Below are positions 1-6,602 of a stretch of 14,358 nucleotides of DNA, in pieces; the first letter of the stretch is position 1, and each line of letters starts with the position of its first letter. The DNA comes from Verrucomicrobia bacterium 12-59-8 (GTDB lineage Bacteria > Verrucomicrobiota > Verrucomicrobiae > Verrucomicrobiales > Verrucomicrobiaceae). Below the pieces are notes generated by a model. That model was not told the DNA's origin, searched no databases, and saw nothing but the letters and a program-made list of their open reading frames with translations. The stretch spans positions 1 through 14,358 of the forward strand of contig NCCR01000105.1 of assembly GCA_002279765.1 (NCBI GenBank), read 5' to 3'. Made by a program: the position numbers and the translations under genes.

Positions 1-381
1 ACTGCCCAGGCCTTCCAGGTAGCGGAAATCCACATTGCTCACCGCCTGGAGGCGCTGTGATGCACCGCAGGTCCAGCGCAGCACCGTGAACCCGTTCGCT
101 TTCACCGAGGCCGAGATGCTCAGCAGCTTGGTTTCTTTCTCTGGTTGTTGGTTCACGGCTGCGGGCGGTGCCTGCGGTGCAGTGAATGGCGGTGCAATGA
201 CCGGCGGTGCCACCTTCCTGAAGGTGATGCTGCTGCCGTCCCGCTGCTGCACGCTTGATTCAGAAAGCACGCGGAAGGCTGGCTGATTTGCTTCAGTTGC
301 CGTAGCCTTGGCGGACGTCTCCTGTGCGACGATTCGCCCTGACATAAGCAGGAGAAAGGCGAGTCTGTAAGTGTTATTCAT
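1..381 (-). CDS. Exported protein of unknown function (N-terminal 127 residues, runs off the window)
   Basis: An open frame runs on the minus strand from an ATG at 381 to base 1 with no stop, so only 127 N-terminal residues are visible. It begins MNNTYRLAFLLLMSGRIVAQ, which looks like a Sec signal peptide with cleavage likely after VAQ or nearby. A low-complexity stretch rich in Pro and Ala follows (about residues 55-75), then a more ordered segment with alternating hydrophobic residues (KLLSISASVKANGFTVLRW). No domain is recognised. The exported location is inferred from the signal peptide alone. There is no clear Shine-Dalgarno sequence. An AT-rich TATACA lies just upstream on this strand, but so near the ATG that it could only serve a nearly leaderless mRNA. 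Codon use is like the rest of the window. I do not know the function. Confidence 0.7.
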   Translation of the reverse strand, partial: MNNTYRLAFLLLMSGRIVAQETSAKATATEANQPAFRVLSESSVQQRDGSSITFRKVAPPVIAPPFTAPQAPPAAVNQQPEKETKLLSISASVKANGFTVLRWTCGASQRLQAVSNVDFRYLEGLGS

Positions 382-650
382 TCAGTGTATAATTTATTGT
401 TTACGGCAATAACGCTTATGCTCAAATCTGTATCAAGGCTATTCGTTAGGTGTAAATGCAGATCGCGCGATGATGCACCCGGACAGATTTGCCGACAACC
501 AGAAAAGTGAACCGTTCTCGTCGGTATTTATGACGGCTCGCTCAATAGCATAAACGCCAAGTATGAATCGTTCTCGGATCAGGGTGCTGAAACTGATTTC
601 CCAGGGTGCGGGTCATTCGGTGAGTCGTTTGTTGGAAGTCCTAGGCTCCG

Positions 651-736
651 GCGGCGGCGGACAGTTCGCCCTACCTCGCGCTGGGCGTTTGCCTGCCAGC
701 GCACGAGGTGGGGCGGCTTGTCCTCAAGCCGCCGCC
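651..736. repeat. Imperfect inverted repeat with an internal TCCT-loop hairpin
   Basis: The reverse complement of the left arm (about 651-688) reads GCCCAGCGCGAGGTAGGGCG and continues to GTCCGCCGCCGC. The right arm (about 694-736) reads GCCAGCGCACGAGGTGGGGC and continues to a GCCGCC end, so the two arms face each other with small gaps. The right arm alone holds a perfect 9-bp stem, GGCGGCTTG (712-720) with CAAGCCGCC (725-733), closed by a TCCT loop. Words of the same kind (GGTAGGGC, then GGCTG-TCCT-CAGCC) recur at 13943-13985, so this is probably a diverged member of a dispersed palindromic element family. Function is unknown. Confidence 0.6.
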
Positions 737-1000
737 GGGCATCCCTGAGCTTCCTCTCGGGGAATGAATTTTACGAACTGCTATAATCCCCCCACCCCCT
801 CCTTCACGCATTCTGCGCCTCATCTCCGCAAAATCCGTGTACCTTCAAGCAATGAAAAGATGCCGGTCAGTATTCAAGAAGCACTGATCCTGATCATTCA
901 AAGCCAGTGATCCACGTGCATCATCTCAACCTGATTTTGGCGCGTGGAAGGCGGCTCAATTGGCGTGGGCGCATCCGAAGTCGGGACGCCGATGGTGTTG

Positions 1001-1078
1001 GTGTCTCGCGAGGAGCGAAGTGGTGAGGGAGGGTTTTGTGCTGCCAAGGAGCATTAGGCAGGCATGAGGTAGCGGGGC
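1001..1078 (+). repeat. Dispersed direct repeat, copy 1 (upstream of the nuclease gene)
   Basis: This segment aligns with 2586-2661. The shared core includes AGTGGTGA, GGTTTTGT and CTGCCAAGGAGCATT, and both copies end in AGC(A)GGGGC-like sequence. By eye the copies agree at roughly four of five positions with a few 1-2 base indels. The two copies lie in the same orientation on either side of the DUF1016 nuclease gene. Confidence 0.65.
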
Positions 1079-1252
1079 ATGAGGTGGGAGCGGCGTGGAA
1101 ACCAACGCGTGGAGGTGGCTGCTTCCTTTGAGAAGGGTGCGATTTTTGTTCGTGAAATCGGGGCTGCGTTTTTTGGAATAAGGGCGCTGATGAAGGTCTG
1201 AGATCGAGCTGGCGGAGCAGGAGTTCATGCGCTTGTTTAAGAGAGTGACGCG

Positions 1253-2410
1253 ATGAAGAAGGCTAGCAAAACCAGTTCCACAAAAGCCGCTGTCGTGGAG
1301 GTGACAGACACCTCGTTTGGCGAAATCCTGCACCTCATCCAAGCCGCCAGGCACCGGGCCTACCAGGCCGTGAACAGCGAGCTGGTCGGGCTTTATTGGC
1401 AGGTGGGGGAATACATCAGCCGGAAGCTGGAGTCCGCCGAGTGGGGAGACAAGGTGGTGGATGAACTCGCTCGTTATCTGGCAAGGACTCAGCCGGGGTT
1501 GACCGGCTTTACTCGACGCAATCTGTTCAGGATGAGGCAGTTTTATGAGGCCTACTGCAATGATCCAATTGTGTCACCACTGGTGACACAATTGCCATGG
1601 ACCCATCATTTGATGATTCTAAGCCAGTCCAAGCTGGAGGATGAGAGGGCATTCTACATCCGCATGGCTATCAGGGAGCAGTGGTCGAAACGGCAGCTCG
1701 AACGCCAGTTCAATACTGCGCTTTTCGCCCGCACAATGCTCTCCCCGCCAAAAGTGCCAGCAGCGCTGGCACAAGCTCACCCCGAGGTGATGGACATCTT
1801 TCGTGACTCCTATGTGCTGGAGTTTTTGAACCTGCCCGCTGACCATTCAGAAGCGGAACTTCACAAGGGTCTGGTTCGGCAACTGAAAGAGTTCATTGTC
1901 GAAATGGGTCGGGATTTCTGCTTGGTTGGCTCTGAATACCCACTCCAGGTTGGTGGCCAGGACTTCGCTCTAGACCTGCTCTTCTTCCACCGGGCGCTCA
2001 ATTGCCTTGTGGCTATCGAGTTGAAGTCGAGGCGCTTCAAACCTGAAGACCTCGGCAAGCTCAATTTTTACCTCGAAGCGCTGGACCGCGATGTGCGGAA
2101 GGAGCACGAGCGCCCCGCCATCGGCCTGCTGCTCTGCGCCACGAAGGACACGGAAGTCGTCGAGTACTGCCTCAGCCGCAGCCTGTCCCCGGCCATGATC
2201 GCCGAGTATGAGACGATGCTGCCGGACAAAGAGATGCTGAAGGCCAAGCTGCATGAACTCTACCTGCTCTGCGCTCCTGCGGACGAGGAGGATGAGGAGG
2301 ATGAGGAGGATGAGGAGGATGAGACAGGGCCGAAGCGGAAGGCAAAACTCGCACCGGTGGTGAGAAGATTGAAGAAGGGTGGTCTTCGAAAGTCTGGTAT
2401 GATCGGGTAG
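1253..2410 (+). CDS. DUF1016/YhcG-type PD-(D/E)XK nuclease domain protein
   Basis: The 385-residue protein has the two-part build of the YhcG/DUF1016 family. An N-terminal helical domain (about residues 20-165) has the typical NSELVGLYWQVGEYISRKL and GFTRRNLFRMRQFYEAY segments and the conserved LVTQLPWTHHLMILS motif. A C-terminal PD-(D/E)XK nuclease fold follows (about 187-340). The likely catalytic residues are D241 (in FALDLLFF) and E256-x-K258 (in VAIELK), with Q-rich and YL segments after them. All look intact. The tail is unusual: a run of EED repeats (345-357) coded by four 9-bp units, then a basic end (KRKAK, RRLKKGGLRK). Family members are found beside mobile elements and defence loci, but their substrate is poorly known; DNA cleavage is inferred. 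The ATG at 1253 has only a weak AAGAGAG upstream. The gene stands alone, with no methylase or specificity subunit, between two direct repeats, and contains a 29-bp palindrome at 1566-1594. Confidence 0.9.
   Translation: MKKASKTSSTKAAVVEVTDTSFGEILHLIQAARHRAYQAVNSELVGLYWQVGEYISRKLESAEWGDKVVDELARYLARTQPGLTGFTRRNLFRMRQFYEAYCNDPIVSPLVTQLPWTHHLMILSQSKLEDERAFYIRMAIREQWSKRQLERQFNTALFARTMLSPPKVPAALAQAHPEVMDIFRDSYVLEFLNLPADHSEAELHKGLVRQLKEFIVEMGRDFCLVGSEYPLQVGGQDFALDLLFFHRALNCLVAIELKSRRFKPEDLGKLNFYLEALDRDVRKEHERPAIGLLLCATKDTEVVEYCLSRSLSPAMIAEYETMLPDKEMLKAKLHELYLLCAPADEEDEEDEEDEEDETGPKRKAKLAPVVRRLKKGGLRKSGMIG
1566..1594. repeat. Perfect 29-bp palindrome inside the nuclease gene
   Basis: The arms CAATTGTGTCACCA (1566-1579) and TGGTGACACAATTG (1581-1594) are exact reverse complements around a single C at 1580. 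The sequence encodes the conserved PIVSPLVTQLPW region of the protein. Fourteen matched pairs are very unlikely by chance in a window this size. It could be an operator bound by a dimeric protein, an mRNA hairpin or a nuclease target; the sequence does not say which. Confidence 0.9.
2285..2320 (+). repeat. Four 9-bp tandem units in the nuclease gene
   Basis: Four exact copies of GAGGAGGAT encode the acidic EED/DEE run near the C terminus of the nuclease-domain protein. The unit length is a multiple of three, so copy-number change would lengthen or shorten the acidic tract without a frameshift. Confidence 0.9.
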
Positions 2411-2554
2411 CGCTGTCTGATCATGGAGCCCATGCGCGGCGGGACTCATTGCGGACGCTGCTGGTCGGCGAGGGGTGTTGCGAGGTTGTGGGTTTGCTTC
2501 CAGGTTTTCGGTGCTCTAACCCAGGGGAGCACTCGCCAAGGCTCGGCACCGCCT

Positions 2555-2585
2555 GGGCTGCATGACGCAGCCCCTTTTGGGGCTG
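2555..2585 (+). other. Two mutually exclusive hairpins
   Basis: CAGCCCC (2568-2574) can pair with GGGGCTG (2579-2585) around a TTTT loop, a perfect 7-bp stem. The same CAGCCC can pair instead with the upstream GGGCTG (2555-2560) across a 7-base loop. The two structures exclude each other. No T-run follows, so neither is a terminator as drawn. It may simply be part of the dispersed repeat that starts here. Confidence 0.5.
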
Positions 2586-2661
2586 GTGTATCGCGGAGCG
2601 GAGTGGTGAAGGATGGTTTTGTTCTGCCAAGGAGCATTGAGCCGTAAGGAGGCAGCGGGGC
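2586..2661 (+). repeat. Dispersed direct repeat, copy 2 (downstream of the nuclease gene)
   Basis: Partner of 1001-1078, sharing the core CTGCCAAGGAGCATT and its left flank GTGGTGA..GGTTTTGT in the same order and orientation. It lies about 175 bases after the nuclease stop codon. Confidence 0.65.
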
Positions 2662-2689
2662 CCCAAAGAGCGCGGAAGCGTCTTGGAGT

Positions 2690-2712
2690 GCTCCAGTCCT
2701 CTGGAGCTTTTT
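2690..2712 (+). terminator. Rho-independent terminator
   Basis: GCTCCAG (2690-2696) and CTGGAGC (2701-2707) form a perfect 7-bp stem with a TCCT loop, followed at once by five T (2708-2712). It is well formed for plus-strand transcription. It lies 280 bases after the nuclease gene and 350 before ccoS, so it would insulate the oxidase operon from readthrough. Confidence 0.65.
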
Positions 2713-3065
2713 CGTGAGCCTGCGGACGTTCGAAAGCGGCGGAGGACCGCCGCATTGATTCGCTTTGCCCATCCTTTGGGCCGCCATCGGCTGTCTATCT
2801 CCGCTGCGCTTCGGTTCCAGGACGCTGCCGCGAGCCTTCACGTGCGGGTGAGTTTGAGCGTGGATCATTGTGCCGGAGAGCATCAGGGGCAGGAGACCCC
2901 GACACCTTGGCTTGGGATGGCTCGCGAGGGTTTCACACATGGTCCTAAATCACCCGCCACGCCGCTGCCTTTGCGCGGATTGTGATGAGTGTTCGCAAAA
3001 TCGGGGCAGGATCAAGCAAGGCATGCCGAGAAAGGAAAAACCTGCTGCGCTCTATTGGCGCATCA

Positions 3066-3239
3066 ATGGAAGTCTTCGCTGTCACCATCTTCATGAGCCT
3101 CGCGTTCGCCGTGCTGTTTGCAGTGCTGTTTTTCGCCGAGCGCTCCCAGCGCGGGGACCGCAGCATCGAGCAGGACGCCCTGCTGCCGCTGGATGACGGC
3201 GCTCCCGTCATCGCTCCTCATCAAACTCCGCATCCCTGA
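3066..3239 (+). CDS. ccoS: cbb3-type oxidase assembly protein CcoS
   Basis: A 57-residue protein with one N-terminal membrane segment (about residues 3-23, VFAVTIFMSLAFAVLFAVLFF) followed by a short acidic cytoplasmic tail (ERSQRGDRSIEQDALLPLDD). This is the size and layout of CcoS, which is needed for cofactor insertion into cbb3 oxidase in Rhodobacter. The frame is open upstream to an ATG at 2982, but the added 28 residues are basic and unlike the family, so I take the ATG at 3066. No Shine-Dalgarno sequence is visible at either start. It is the first gene of the operon, 24 bases before ccoNO; in many bacteria ccoS comes last, after ccoGHI, so its leading place is a point of interest. Assignment rests on size, topology and context more than on a strict motif. 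Confidence 0.8.
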   Translation: MEVFAVTIFMSLAFAVLFAVLFFAERSQRGDRSIEQDALLPLDDGAPVIAPHQTPHP

Positions 3240-3263
3240 TTTTTCTCCGCCCCCACTCTCTCT

Positions 3264-5651
3264 ATGACCACCAACGCCTCCAAGATCACGATCGAATTCG
3301 ATGACCGCTCCGTCCGGCGCTTCATGATTGCCTCCATCATATGGGGCATTGTGGGGATGCTCGCCGGTGTGTTCATCGCCTCCCAGCTGAACTTCCATCA
3401 GCTCAATCTCACCTCCTGGCTCAGCTTTGGCCGCCTGCGCCCGCTGCATACGAATGCGGTGATCTTTGCCTTCGTGGGCAATATGATGTTCGCCGGCATC
3501 TACTACTCCACTCAGCGCCTGTGCAAGGCGCGCATGGCGTCGGATCTGCTCTCAAACATCCACTTCTGGGGCTGGCAGTTGATCATTGTCAGCGCGGCCA
3601 TCACCCTGCCACTGGGCCTCACCCGCGGTCAGGAATACGCCGAGCTCATCTGGCCCATCAACATCGCCGTCGCGCTCATCTGGGTCGTCTTCGCCGTGAA
3701 CTTCTTCTGGACGCTCGCCAAGCGCAATGAGCCCTCCCTCTACGTCGCCCTCTGGTTCTACATCGCCACCATCATCACCATCGCGATGCTCTACATCGTG
3801 AATCATCTGTCCATCCCCACCAGTTGGACGCACAGCTACACCATCTTTGCCGGCGTGCAGAACGGCCTGGTGCAGTGGTGGTACGGGCACAACGCCGTCG
3901 CCTTCTTCCTCACGACCCCGATCCTCGGCATCATGTACTACTTCCTGCCGAAGGCGGCAGAACGTCCGGTGTACTCCTACCGTCTCTCCATCGTTCACTT
4001 CTGGTCCCTCGTCTTCATCTACATCTGGGCCGGCCCGCATCACCTCCTCAATACCGCGCTGCCCAAGTGGCTGCAGATGCTCGGCACCTTCTTCAGCCTC
4101 ATGCTCTGGGCACCAAGCTGGGGCGGCATGCTCAATGGCCTCCTCACCCTGCGCGGTGCCTGGGACAAGCTCCGCACCGATCCCGTCATCAAGTTCTTCA
4201 TCGCCGCCGTCACCTTTTACGGCATGTCCACCTTTGAAGGCCCGCTGCTCTCCATCCGTGCGGTGAATGCCCTCTCCCATTACTCCGACTGGACCATCGG
4301 CCACGTGCATGCCGGTGCCATGGGTTGGAATGGCTTCATGGCCGCCGGACTCTTCTACTGGCTCACCCCCCGCCTCTACGGCACCAAGCTCTACTCCATC
4401 GCCTGGGCCAATTTCCACTTCTGGATCGGCACCATCGGCATCCTCGTCTATGTCGGCTCCATGTGGGTCTCCGGCATCATGCAGGGCCTCATGCTCAATG
4501 CCACCACGCCGGACGGCCTCGCGCTGGTGTATCCGAACTTCATCGACACCCTCACCTCCATCCGCGCCATGATGGGCTTCCGCATCATCGGCGGCTCCCT
4601 CTACCTCCTGGGCATGATCCTGATGGGCATCAACATCTGGCTCACCATCCGCAAAGGCAGCCCCGTCAATGAAACCCGCGAAGTGGCCGTCATCGAGCGC
4701 TCGCAGCACGACACCATGGGCCTGAAGGAAGCCTTCCTCAATGACCCCATCGCCTGCAGCCTGGCCGGCATGCTGCTCGTGCTCGCCTGGCTCTTCCTGC
4801 CTCCCGGTGCCGACATCGTCGCGCTCATCTGCGCCGGCATCTTCATCGTCCTCGCGGTGAAGCGCTTCCAGACCGGGCACAATCGCTGGTCCCAGTGGTA
4901 TGACAGCCTGCTCCACAACTGGATGCCCTTCACCGTGCTCACCTTTGTAGCCGTGGCCCTCGGCGGTCTCATCCAGATCATCCCCACCGTCATGGTCAGC
5001 CGTGCCACCAATGTCGAAGACCGCATCCAGCAGCCCTACACCCCGCTCGAACTCGCCGGACGCGACATCTACGTCAGCGAAGGCTGCTACAACTGCCACT
5101 CCCAGATGATCCGCACCATGCTCCCAGACGTGCTGCGCTACGGCGACTACAGCCGCCTCGGAGAGAGCATCTACGACCATCCCTTCCAGTGGGGCTCCAA
5201 GCGCACCGGCCCCGATCTCGCCCGCGAAGGCGGCAAGTACCCCCATAGCTGGCACTACGACCACATGAAGGACCCCCGCTCGATCTCCGTCGGCTCCAAC
5301 ATGCCGCCCTACACGCACCTCTTCACCGAGAAGTTCGATCAGAAAACCCTCTGGCGGAAGATCGCCGTCATGACCCAGCTCGGGGTACCTTACCCGGCCA
5401 TGACCGACACCGAAGTCAAGACCCAGGCCGTCGAGCAGGGCATCAAGATCGTGCAGGACCTCGAAGCCCAGGGCCGCGCCGGGGCGCTGCCAGACACCAA
5501 GATCGTCGCCCTCATCGCCTACCTGCAGAAGCTCGGCAAATACGACGTGCCGGAGCTGGAGCAAAAGCTCAAGGCCACACCGGAAGGCATCCCATTCCCG
5601 CTCAAACCCGGCATCCCGGACACCTACCGCACCTCGGCCGTCACGAAATAA
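3264..5651 (+). CDS. ccoNO: Fused cbb3-type cytochrome c oxidase subunits I and II (CcoN-CcoO)
   Basis: A 795-residue fusion. CcoN (about 1-465) has all the metal ligands: low-spin haem b His62 and His349, haem b3 His347 (in GHVHAGAMGWNG), CuB His209 (WWYGHN), His259 and His260, and Tyr253 (FIYIWAGPHH), the tyrosine cross-linked to a CuB histidine. Every position is offset by two from the Pseudomonas stutzeri enzyme. A linker with extra membrane segments (about 497-532) leads to CcoO (about 545-795), which has its own membrane anchor (554-575), a single haem c site CYNCH (608-612), a GPDL motif and a likely axial Met680 (SNMPP). The subunit pair reduces O2 to water with electrons from cytochrome c and pumps protons, with high O2 affinity. 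CcoN and CcoO are separate in proteobacteria; the fusion is a known arrangement in other phyla. No Shine-Dalgarno precedes the ATG. Confidence 0.97.
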   Translation: MTTNASKITIEFDDRSVRRFMIASIIWGIVGMLAGVFIASQLNFHQLNLTSWLSFGRLRPLHTNAVIFAFVGNMMFAGIYYSTQRLCKARMASDLLSNIHFWGWQLIIVSAAITLPLGLTRGQEYAELIWPINIAVALIWVVFAVNFFWTLAKRNEPSLYVALWFYIATIITIAMLYIVNHLSIPTSWTHSYTIFAGVQNGLVQWWYGHNAVAFFLTTPILGIMYYFLPKAAERPVYSYRLSIVHFWSLVFIYIWAGPHHLLNTALPKWLQMLGTFFSLMLWAPSWGGMLNGLLTLRGAWDKLRTDPVIKFFIAAVTFYGMSTFEGPLLSIRAVNALSHYSDWTIGHVHAGAMGWNGFMAAGLFYWLTPRLYGTKLYSIAWANFHFWIGTIGILVYVGSMWVSGIMQGLMLNATTPDGLALVYPNFIDTLTSIRAMMGFRIIGGSLYLLGMILMGINIWLTIRKGSPVNETREVAVIERSQHDTMGLKEAFLNDPIACSLAGMLLVLAWLFLPPGADIVALICAGIFIVLAVKRFQTGHNRWSQWYDSLLHNWMPFTVLTFVAVALGGLIQIIPTVMVSRATNVEDRIQQPYTPLELAGRDIYVSEGCYNCHSQMIRTMLPDVLRYGDYSRLGESIYDHPFQWGSKRTGPDLAREGGKYPHSWHYDHMKDPRSISVGSNMPPYTHLFTEKFDQKTLWRKIAVMTQLGVPYPAMTDTEVKTQAVEQGIKIVQDLEAQGRAGALPDTKIVALIAYLQKLGKYDVPELEQKLKATPEGIPFPLKPGIPDTYRTSAVTK

Positions 5652-5669
5652 TCCCACCCTTCGCACCAA

Positions 5670-5825
5670 ATGTACAAACGCATCATCTACGACTCCGCGC
5701 TCGACTGGGTGCCCTACCTTGCCTTCGGCGTCACCGCCGCCGTCTTCTTCACCTTCGTCGTTTTCGCCATCCGGCTGCGCAAGCCAAGTGCCGACAAACT
5801 CTCCCGGCTCCCGCTCGACGACTGA
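5670..5825 (+). CDS. ccoQ: Small cbb3 oxidase subunit, CcoQ-like
   Basis: A 51-residue frame that starts MYKRIIYDSALDWVPYLAFG and ends in TGA at 5823-5825. It has one central membrane segment (about 13-35) and a basic then mixed C terminus (RLRKPSADKLSRLPLDD). It lies 18 bases after ccoNO and 27 before ccoP, the place of ccoQ in cbb3 operons, where the product stabilises the complex. CcoQ is poorly conserved in sequence, so the call rests on size, single-span topology and position. It is too short for routine gene finding and easily overlooked. Codon use matches its neighbours. Confidence 0.75.
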   Translation: MYKRIIYDSALDWVPYLAFGVTAAVFFTFVVFAIRLRKPSADKLSRLPLDD

Positions 5826-5852
5826 ACCCCGACCTCCTCCACTCTTCTCGTT

Positions 5853-6602
5853 ATGAAACCCTCATCTCCCAACAATGGACCCGTGCTGCGCGAGCACTCA
5901 TACGATGGCATCCAAGAGTACGATCAGAAGCTGCCCAACTGGTGGCTCTTCACCTGGTATATCACCATGGTCTGGTTCGTCATCGCCTGGGTCGCCTACT
6001 ACCAGCTCAACATCGGTGAATCCGGTGCAGAGCAGGTGGACAAAGCGCTCGCCAACATCAAGGCCGTCCAGCTCAAGGAACTCGAAAAGCTCACCGACGA
6101 CAAACTCTGGGCCATGTCTCAGGATGAAAAAGTCGTGGGTGCCGGTGCGGCCACCTTTGCCACCACCTGCGTCGCCTGCCACGGCCCCGATCTCTCCGCC
6201 CACATCAACGGCGTGAAGCTCCCCGGCCAGCCGCTCAACGACACCGAATGGAAGCACGGCGGCAATCCGCTGCAGTTGCTGGGCATCGTCCGCAAAGGCG
6301 CGCCCGACATCACCAAAGGCATGCCCGCCTGGGAGCCCCAGCTCGGTCTCAACCGCGTCGTCGAAGTCGTCGCCTTCTTGCTCAGCAAGCACAAGAAAGG
6401 CGAGCCCGTCACACTGACACCCGATTCCCCCCTCAGAGCCGGCGCTGCAACCGCCGCACCTGCTACCGCCGCACCTGCTACCGCCGCACCTGCTACCGCC
6501 GCACCTGCCGCCGCCGCACCTGCTACCGCCGCACCTGCTACCGCCGCACCTGCCACACCTGTTTCTACGCCTCCCGCCGCCACGCCTTCCGCAGGCAACT
6601 AA
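5853..6602 (+). CDS. ccoP: cbb3-type oxidase subunit III (CcoP), monohaem form with a repeat tail
   Basis: A 249-residue protein. The N terminus (residues 18-50, YDGIQEYDQKLPNWW then one membrane segment) is the typical FixP/CcoP anchor. A cytochrome c domain follows with haem site CVACH (106-110) and likely axial Met157 (TKGMPAW). The usual CcoP has two such domains in about 300 residues; here there is no second CxxCH, and the C terminus (about 198-249) is a run of ATAAP repeats plus PVSTPPAATPSAGN. The domain faces the periplasm and passes electrons from soluble cytochrome c to CcoO. With one haem the electron path must be shorter or use another donor. The tail may be a flexible tether or wall-crossing linker. 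The gene ends on the base before the ccoG ATG, which suggests translational coupling. Confidence 0.93.
   Translation: MKPSSPNNGPVLREHSYDGIQEYDQKLPNWWLFTWYITMVWFVIAWVAYYQLNIGESGAEQVDKALANIKAVQLKELEKLTDDKLWAMSQDEKVVGAGAATFATTCVACHGPDLSAHINGVKLPGQPLNDTEWKHGGNPLQLLGIVRKGAPDITKGMPAWEPQLGLNRVVEVVAFLLSKHKKGEPVTLTPDSPLRAGAATAAPATAAPATAAPATAAPAAAAPATAAPATAAPATPVSTPPAATPSAGN
6450..6554 (+). repeat. Seven 15-bp tandem units in ccoP
   Basis: Seven units of ACCGCCGCACCTGCT, nearly exact (units 4 and 7 end in GCC, unit 5 starts GCC), encode repeated ATAAP in the C-terminal tail of CcoP. The unit keeps the frame, so copy number could vary between strains. Confidence 0.9.

Larger units (their letters stand above)
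382..1252. other. Gene-poor stretch with repeats
   Basis: No convincing gene lies between the exported protein and the nuclease gene. The only plus-strand frame of note (563-748) is built largely from an inverted repeat and is not believable as a protein. The stretch holds the imperfect inverted repeat at 651-736, a TATAAT hexamer at 782-787 without a good -35 box, and one copy of a dispersed repeat at 1001-1078. Two short similar words, GAACCGTTCTCG (509) and GAATCGTTCTCG (565), are also present. Confidence 0.6.
2411..3065. other. Gene-poor stretch between the nuclease gene and the cbb3 operon
   Basis: I see no believable gene here; open frames on both strands overlap one another and have no recognisable product. 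The stretch holds alternative hairpins (2555-2585), the second copy of the dispersed repeat (2586-2661) and a rho-independent terminator (2690-2712). I looked for an FNR-type box (TTGAT-N4-ATCAA) upstream of the oxidase operon and did not find one. Confidence 0.55.

Noticed and set aside
509..576. Direct repeat GAACCGTTCTCG / GAATCGTTCTCG
   Set aside because: Only 11 of 12 bases match and no gene or further copies make sense of it; could be chance.
563..748. 61-codon frame starting MNRSRIRVLKLISQ
   Set aside because: Its second half is the inverted repeat translated; no homologous pattern is recognised and there is no ribosome site.
2446..2940. 164-codon minus-strand frame after the nuclease gene
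   Set aside because: It overlaps the dispersed repeat and terminator; a similar peptide (MLLGSTKPS / MLLGRTKPS) appears opposite the other repeat copy, so it reflects repeat DNA and not a gene.
2740..3065. FNR/Anr box upstream of the cbb3 operon
   Set aside because: I searched for TTGAT-N4-ATCAA and close variants; single half-sites occur (for example TTGAT at 2756) but no paired site.
2982..3065. Upstream start for ccoS at 2982
   Set aside because: The extra 28 residues are basic and unlike CcoS, whose membrane segment normally begins within a few residues of the start.
3552..5669. Long minus-strand open frame (705 codons) opposite ccoNO
   Set aside because: It is the shadow of ccoNO in a GC-rich gene: rich in Asp, Glu, Gly and His with no domain, while the plus strand has all oxidase ligands.
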